From JBJMQS01 sp045802605 (GTDB lineage: Bacteria > Planctomycetota > Planctomycetia > Gemmatales > Gemmataceae), in the NCBI GenBank assembly GCA_045802605.1, contig JBJMQS010000057.1, positions 248,001-312,000 of the forward strand: a stretch of 64,000 nucleotides of DNA, in the 5' to 3' direction. The position numbers were made by a program, and so were the translations under genes. Numbering within the stretch: the stretch's first letter is position 1; the number at the start of each line of letters is the position of its first letter. Positions 61,615 through 64,000 of the stretch are shown piece after piece. The notes beneath the pieces are model-generated. The model made no database searches, was not told where the DNA came from, and worked only from the letters and a program-made list of their open reading frames with translations.

Positions 61615-62724
61615 ATGAGCGCACCGATTTTGCAACGCCTGAGCAACAAGAAGATCGAGCCTCCGGTGTTGACCGGGCGCGAAGCCACCGCGGATCTAAT
61701 CGACACTGCGTTTCTGTCTTACAACGCTGGGCGACTGCGCGAGGCCTGTCAGATTTTCACGAGCAAGATGCTCGATGAGACGGCGACCGTCGGTCTCGCG
61801 CTGAGCGGAGCGCTAACGCCGGCGGGGCTGGGCACTTCATGCCTGGTGCCTTTGATCGAAGCCGGGTTCATTGATTGGATCGTAAGCACCGGCGCCAATT
61901 TATATCACGACGCACACTTCGCTTTGGGCATGGACCTGCATCAGGGCCGGCCTGGGATGGATGATCGCGAACTGCGCGAGCATCAGATCATCCGCATTTA
62001 CGACATCGTCTTCGATTACGAGAACTTGCTCGGCACCGATCGGTTCTTTCGGAAACTGTGCAGGAGCGAGCCATTTCAAAAGACGCTAGGTACCGCTGAG
62101 TTCCACTATCTTGCTGGCAAATACCTCGCCGCGCGAGAAGAGGAAGTTGGCCGGAAGGGCCGCACACTGCTCGCGGCTTGCCACCGCTTCGGCGTCCCGG
62201 TGTTCACTTCCAGCCCGGCTGATAGCTCAATCGGAATGAACTTGGCCGCGCTCATGCTTGAAGGGGGAAAGCTGCGCATCGATACCTTGCGGGATGTGAA
62301 CCAAACCGCGGCGATTGTCTATGCGGCGAAGCAGAAGGGCCGGTCTGGCGTGCTAATTTTGGGTGGCGGATCGCCCAAGAACTTCATTTTGCAGACTGAG
62401 CCGCAGATTCAGGAAGTGCTGGGTCTGGAAGAGAGCGGGCACGACTACTTTTTGCAATTCACCGACGCCCGGCCCGATACCGGCGGCCTCAGTGGTGCGA
62501 CGCCATCGGAGGCGATGACGTGGGGCAAGGTCGATCCCGATCAATTGCCGGACACGGTTACTTGCTATCTCGATTCAACAGTGGGGCTACCATTGTTAAC
62601 CAGCTACGCGCTCTCGCGGCACAAGCCCAGGACACCAAAGCGATTGATGGAGCGTTTGGGAGATTTGAGCGGAGCGATGGAGAAGGCGTATCACGCGCGA
62701 AAGGCCGAGCATCGGCCGGAGTGA
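61615..62724 (+). CDS. Deoxyhypusine synthase family protein
   Basis: This 369-residue protein starts at ATG 61615. It has the family signature: NAGRLREACQIFTSKMLDET, VGLALSGALTPAGLGTSCLV, DWIVSTGANLYHDAHFALGM, FTSSPADSSIGMNLAALMLE, LILGGGSPKNFILQTEPQIQ, and TPSEAMTWGKVDPDQLPDTV. The catalytic Lys of eukaryotic enzymes lies in a TWGK/SWGK motif; here it is K305. In bacteria, which lack eIF5A, such proteins probably act on polyamines (homospermidine-type reactions) or another substrate. It follows mobA by 77 bp. Confidence 0.88.
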   Translation: MSAPILQRLSNKKIEPPVLTGREATADLIDTAFLSYNAGRLREACQIFTSKMLDETATVGLALSGALTPAGLGTSCLVPLIEAGFIDWIVSTGANLYHDAHFALGMDLHQGRPGMDDRELREHQIIRIYDIVFDYENLLGTDRFFRKLCRSEPFQKTLGTAEFHYLAGKYLAAREEEVGRKGRTLLAACHRFGVPVFTSSPADSSIGMNLAALMLEGGKLRIDTLRDVNQTAAIVYAAKQKGRSGVLILGGGSPKNFILQTEPQIQEVLGLEESGHDYFLQFTDARPDTGGLSGATPSEAMTWGKVDPDQLPDTVTCYLDSTVGLPLLTSYALSRHKPRTPKRLMERLGDLSGAMEKAYHARKAEHRPE

Positions 62725-63417
62725 TTAGCGGCTGACAAGACGATCGGCCCGCACTTGGGCCGCGTCATCGGAAAGCGATTCCACTTCACGGAAATACCGG
62801 ATCCAGTAACCACGCAATGTGGCAGAGGTGTCCGCATAGACATAGGTCGGCGTGCGATCACGGATCGGCGCAACATCGCCGGCCTTTGTCAAGAATTGCA
62901 GACCACGGCTCTCAAATACCCGCTCGTCGGCCGTACTGTTCGCCTCGCTCAGAAACAGCACACGGCGGACTCCGCCGGCCGCGAGGCGATCGAGATCGTC
63001 CAACGACGGTTTGGAGCCGGTGAACAAATAACCCGGGGTCACCACGGTGATGTTTCCGGGGAGAGGCTCCGTAAATTTCGTCTGCGATGTCGGATTGCCA
63101 CGCGGTGGGACCGTTTGCTCAGTCGTGGTCGGCTGATCAATGGGCCGTTCGAGGGTGACGGCGGGTTGTTGGGTGACCTGCGGGGCGGGCACGAAACCCG
63201 AGGTTCGCGGCGCTTCGGCCGGGAACTGCGGTGCGGGTGTCTGCTGTTGCGGCATCAAGATTTCCGGCGTGTTGGGTCCGGAGGGGGTTGGGGCAGCAAT
63301 AATCGGCCCCGGCGGCGTCGTGCAAGCGTTGCAAGACGGCTTGTGATAGCAGCAGTTGTGACGGCATCCCGCCAATGCGGACACGATCACAACGAAAAGC
63401 CAAAATGTGCGCACCAT
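62725..63417 (-). CDS. Cys-rich lipoprotein with a phosphatase-like C-terminus
   Basis: From ATG 63417, with AAGGAGG upstream, the protein has 230 residues. The signal ends VSALAGCRHN, a lipobox. A short Cys-rich piece (CCYHKPSCNAC) follows, then a Pro/Thr/Gln-rich linker to about residue 125. The end (GYLFTGSKPSLDDLDRLAAG, GVRRVLFLSEANSTADERVF) resembles the first half of dual-specificity phosphatase-like domains (LYRGGQPS, LAAAGVKTVINLR), but the catalytic Cys-x5-Arg loop is missing. Its stop abuts the deoxyhypusine synthase gene. Confidence 0.7.
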   Translation of the reverse strand: MVRTFWLFVVIVSALAGCRHNCCYHKPSCNACTTPPGPIIAAPTPSGPNTPEILMPQQQTPAPQFPAEAPRTSGFVPAPQVTQQPAVTLERPIDQPTTTEQTVPPRGNPTSQTKFTEPLPGNITVVTPGYLFTGSKPSLDDLDRLAAGGVRRVLFLSEANSTADERVFESRGLQFLTKAGDVAPIRDRTPTYVYADTSATLRGYWIRYFREVESLSDDAAQVRADRLVSR

Positions 63418-63598
63418 GAGTGACCTCCTTTGCAAGCGTCTACATCGTAGGTTGCAAAATTAACTCAATCAAAGTGCAACGCACCGTTAGCCCGTCGCCG
63501 GAGGGCCTTTTCGGTGAAGATATTCCGGTTAGGCGGCGTGTATAGTTGTGGAATCCGGCGTGGAACGCGAATCCGGCAAAATCGGCTCAAGATGGGCT

Positions 63599-64000
63599 TT
63601 AGACCGACCGCAGCGAAGCCTGCTCCGCCAAGACAGCCAGTTCCGTCAGCCGGGCGGCGGTGACGCCAATCCGCTCGAAACACTCCGCGACGATGCTATG
63701 TGGGGTGGTGAAAAGGCAGATGAGCAGATCCATGGGCGTCGCCATCATTCGCTGATTATCTTGGGCCCGCTGATAGGCATGCCGGAGCATGTGAATAACG
63801 TTGTCCGAGAAGAATTCGCGGTGAAGATTCAAAAGGGGATCCGGGTCGCCATCGTCTTGCAGAAAGAGTTCTTCGAATTGCTCGATCAGTCGCGGCAGAT
63901 CGGCCCCGAGGCGTTCGCCCCAGTCTTGCACACTGCTTTCCGCATCGTCGAGCAGGCCCATAAACAGATGTGGGCTGCGAACACTATCCCAACGGGTCTT
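63599..64000 (-). CDS. Clp N-terminal (Clp_N) repeat protein, 5' end beyond the right edge
   Basis: The frame stays open on the minus strand from 63599 to base 64000 and has no start in sight other than an internal ATG at 63961; I read it as the C-terminal part of a longer gene (134 visible residues). The part before 63961 (RWDSVRSPHLFMGLLDDAES) and the segment VIHMLRHAYQRAQDNQRMMA with PMDLLICLFTTPHSIVAECF look like the two halves of a Clp_N repeat (motif x-HLLLGLL and the matching second half). The gene stops just after, without AAA+ domains. So it may be a stand-alone Clp_N adaptor-type protein. Confidence 0.65.
   Translation of the reverse strand, partial: KTRWDSVRSPHLFMGLLDDAESSVQDWGERLGADLPRLIEQFEELFLQDDGDPDPLLNLHREFFSDNVIHMLRHAYQRAQDNQRMMATPMDLLICLFTTPHSIVAECFERIGVTAARLTELAVLAEQASLRSV

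Overview
The window looks like chromosomal DNA of a planctomycete, probably of the Pirellula/Gemmata kind. This is inferred from gene content. There are many short Cys-rich exported proteins, FHA and GAF signalling proteins, a Hanks-type kinase, a Tad-type pilus cluster and a degenerate sulfatase-fold protein. There is also a surface protein of FG-GAP repeats with an N-terminal LExxLxP motif, a very long SecA and a bacterial deoxyhypusine synthase homologue. WaaA (Kdo transferase) implies a Gram-negative envelope. I see no rRNA, tRNA, CRISPR array, phage, transposase or integrase. Nearly all genes are housekeeping genes in short operons on both strands.

Layout. 1-3.6 kb: 3' part of a Ser/Thr kinase gene running off the left edge, two Cys-rich lipoproteins, tsaB and an RNase H. 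3.6-7.4 kb: a structured leader RNA followed by a pilus secretin, a Gly-rich lipoprotein and a TPR lipoprotein (Tad/Flp-like assembly). 7.5-15.2 kb: larB, a MmgE/PrpD protein, enolase, endonuclease IV and an S1-domain protein. 15.3-21 kb: a signalling block with an FHA-GAF-AAA+ sigma-54 activator split by an in-frame stop, rlmI, an FHA-GAF histidine kinase and a BON protein. 21-31 kb: ftsK, trmL, greA, an M42 peptidase, gnd, an ABC-2 membrane protein and a lipoprotein cyclophilin. 31.3-35.5 kb: dnaX (with an A10 frameshift site), ybaB, recR and rpoN. 35.6-47 kb: an acyl-CoA carboxyltransferase, a second ABC-2 protein, a sulfatase-like pseudoenzyme, HIT, an RNase HII-like protein, a DUF11 lipoprotein, a POT transporter and queG. 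47-53.7 kb: a large secreted FG-GAP/Ig/cyclophilin protein, a TIGR03032 protein, gatA, gatC, rpmB and allA. 53.7-54.6 kb: about 900 bp without genes, rich in palindromes. 54.6-60.3 kb: an operon read right to left as secA, DUF433, DUF5615, waaA. 60.4-64 kb: a repeat cluster, mobA, a deoxyhypusine synthase homologue, a lipoprotein and a Clp_N protein running off the right edge.

The observations I rate highest are these. (1) dnaX carries A10 with an A-AAA-AAG heptamer, and the zero frame ends early while the -1 frame encodes the tau C-terminus, the reverse of E. coli. (2) A TAA|ATG junction cuts a sigma-54 activator exactly between its AAA+ and DNA-binding domains. (3) A 70-bp palindrome sits in frame inside waaA. 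(4) A multi-helix leader RNA precedes the pilus secretin gene. (5) Dispersed palindrome families share a core between distant loci. (6) FG-GAP repeats, an Ig-like region and a cyclophilin domain are fused in one secreted protein.
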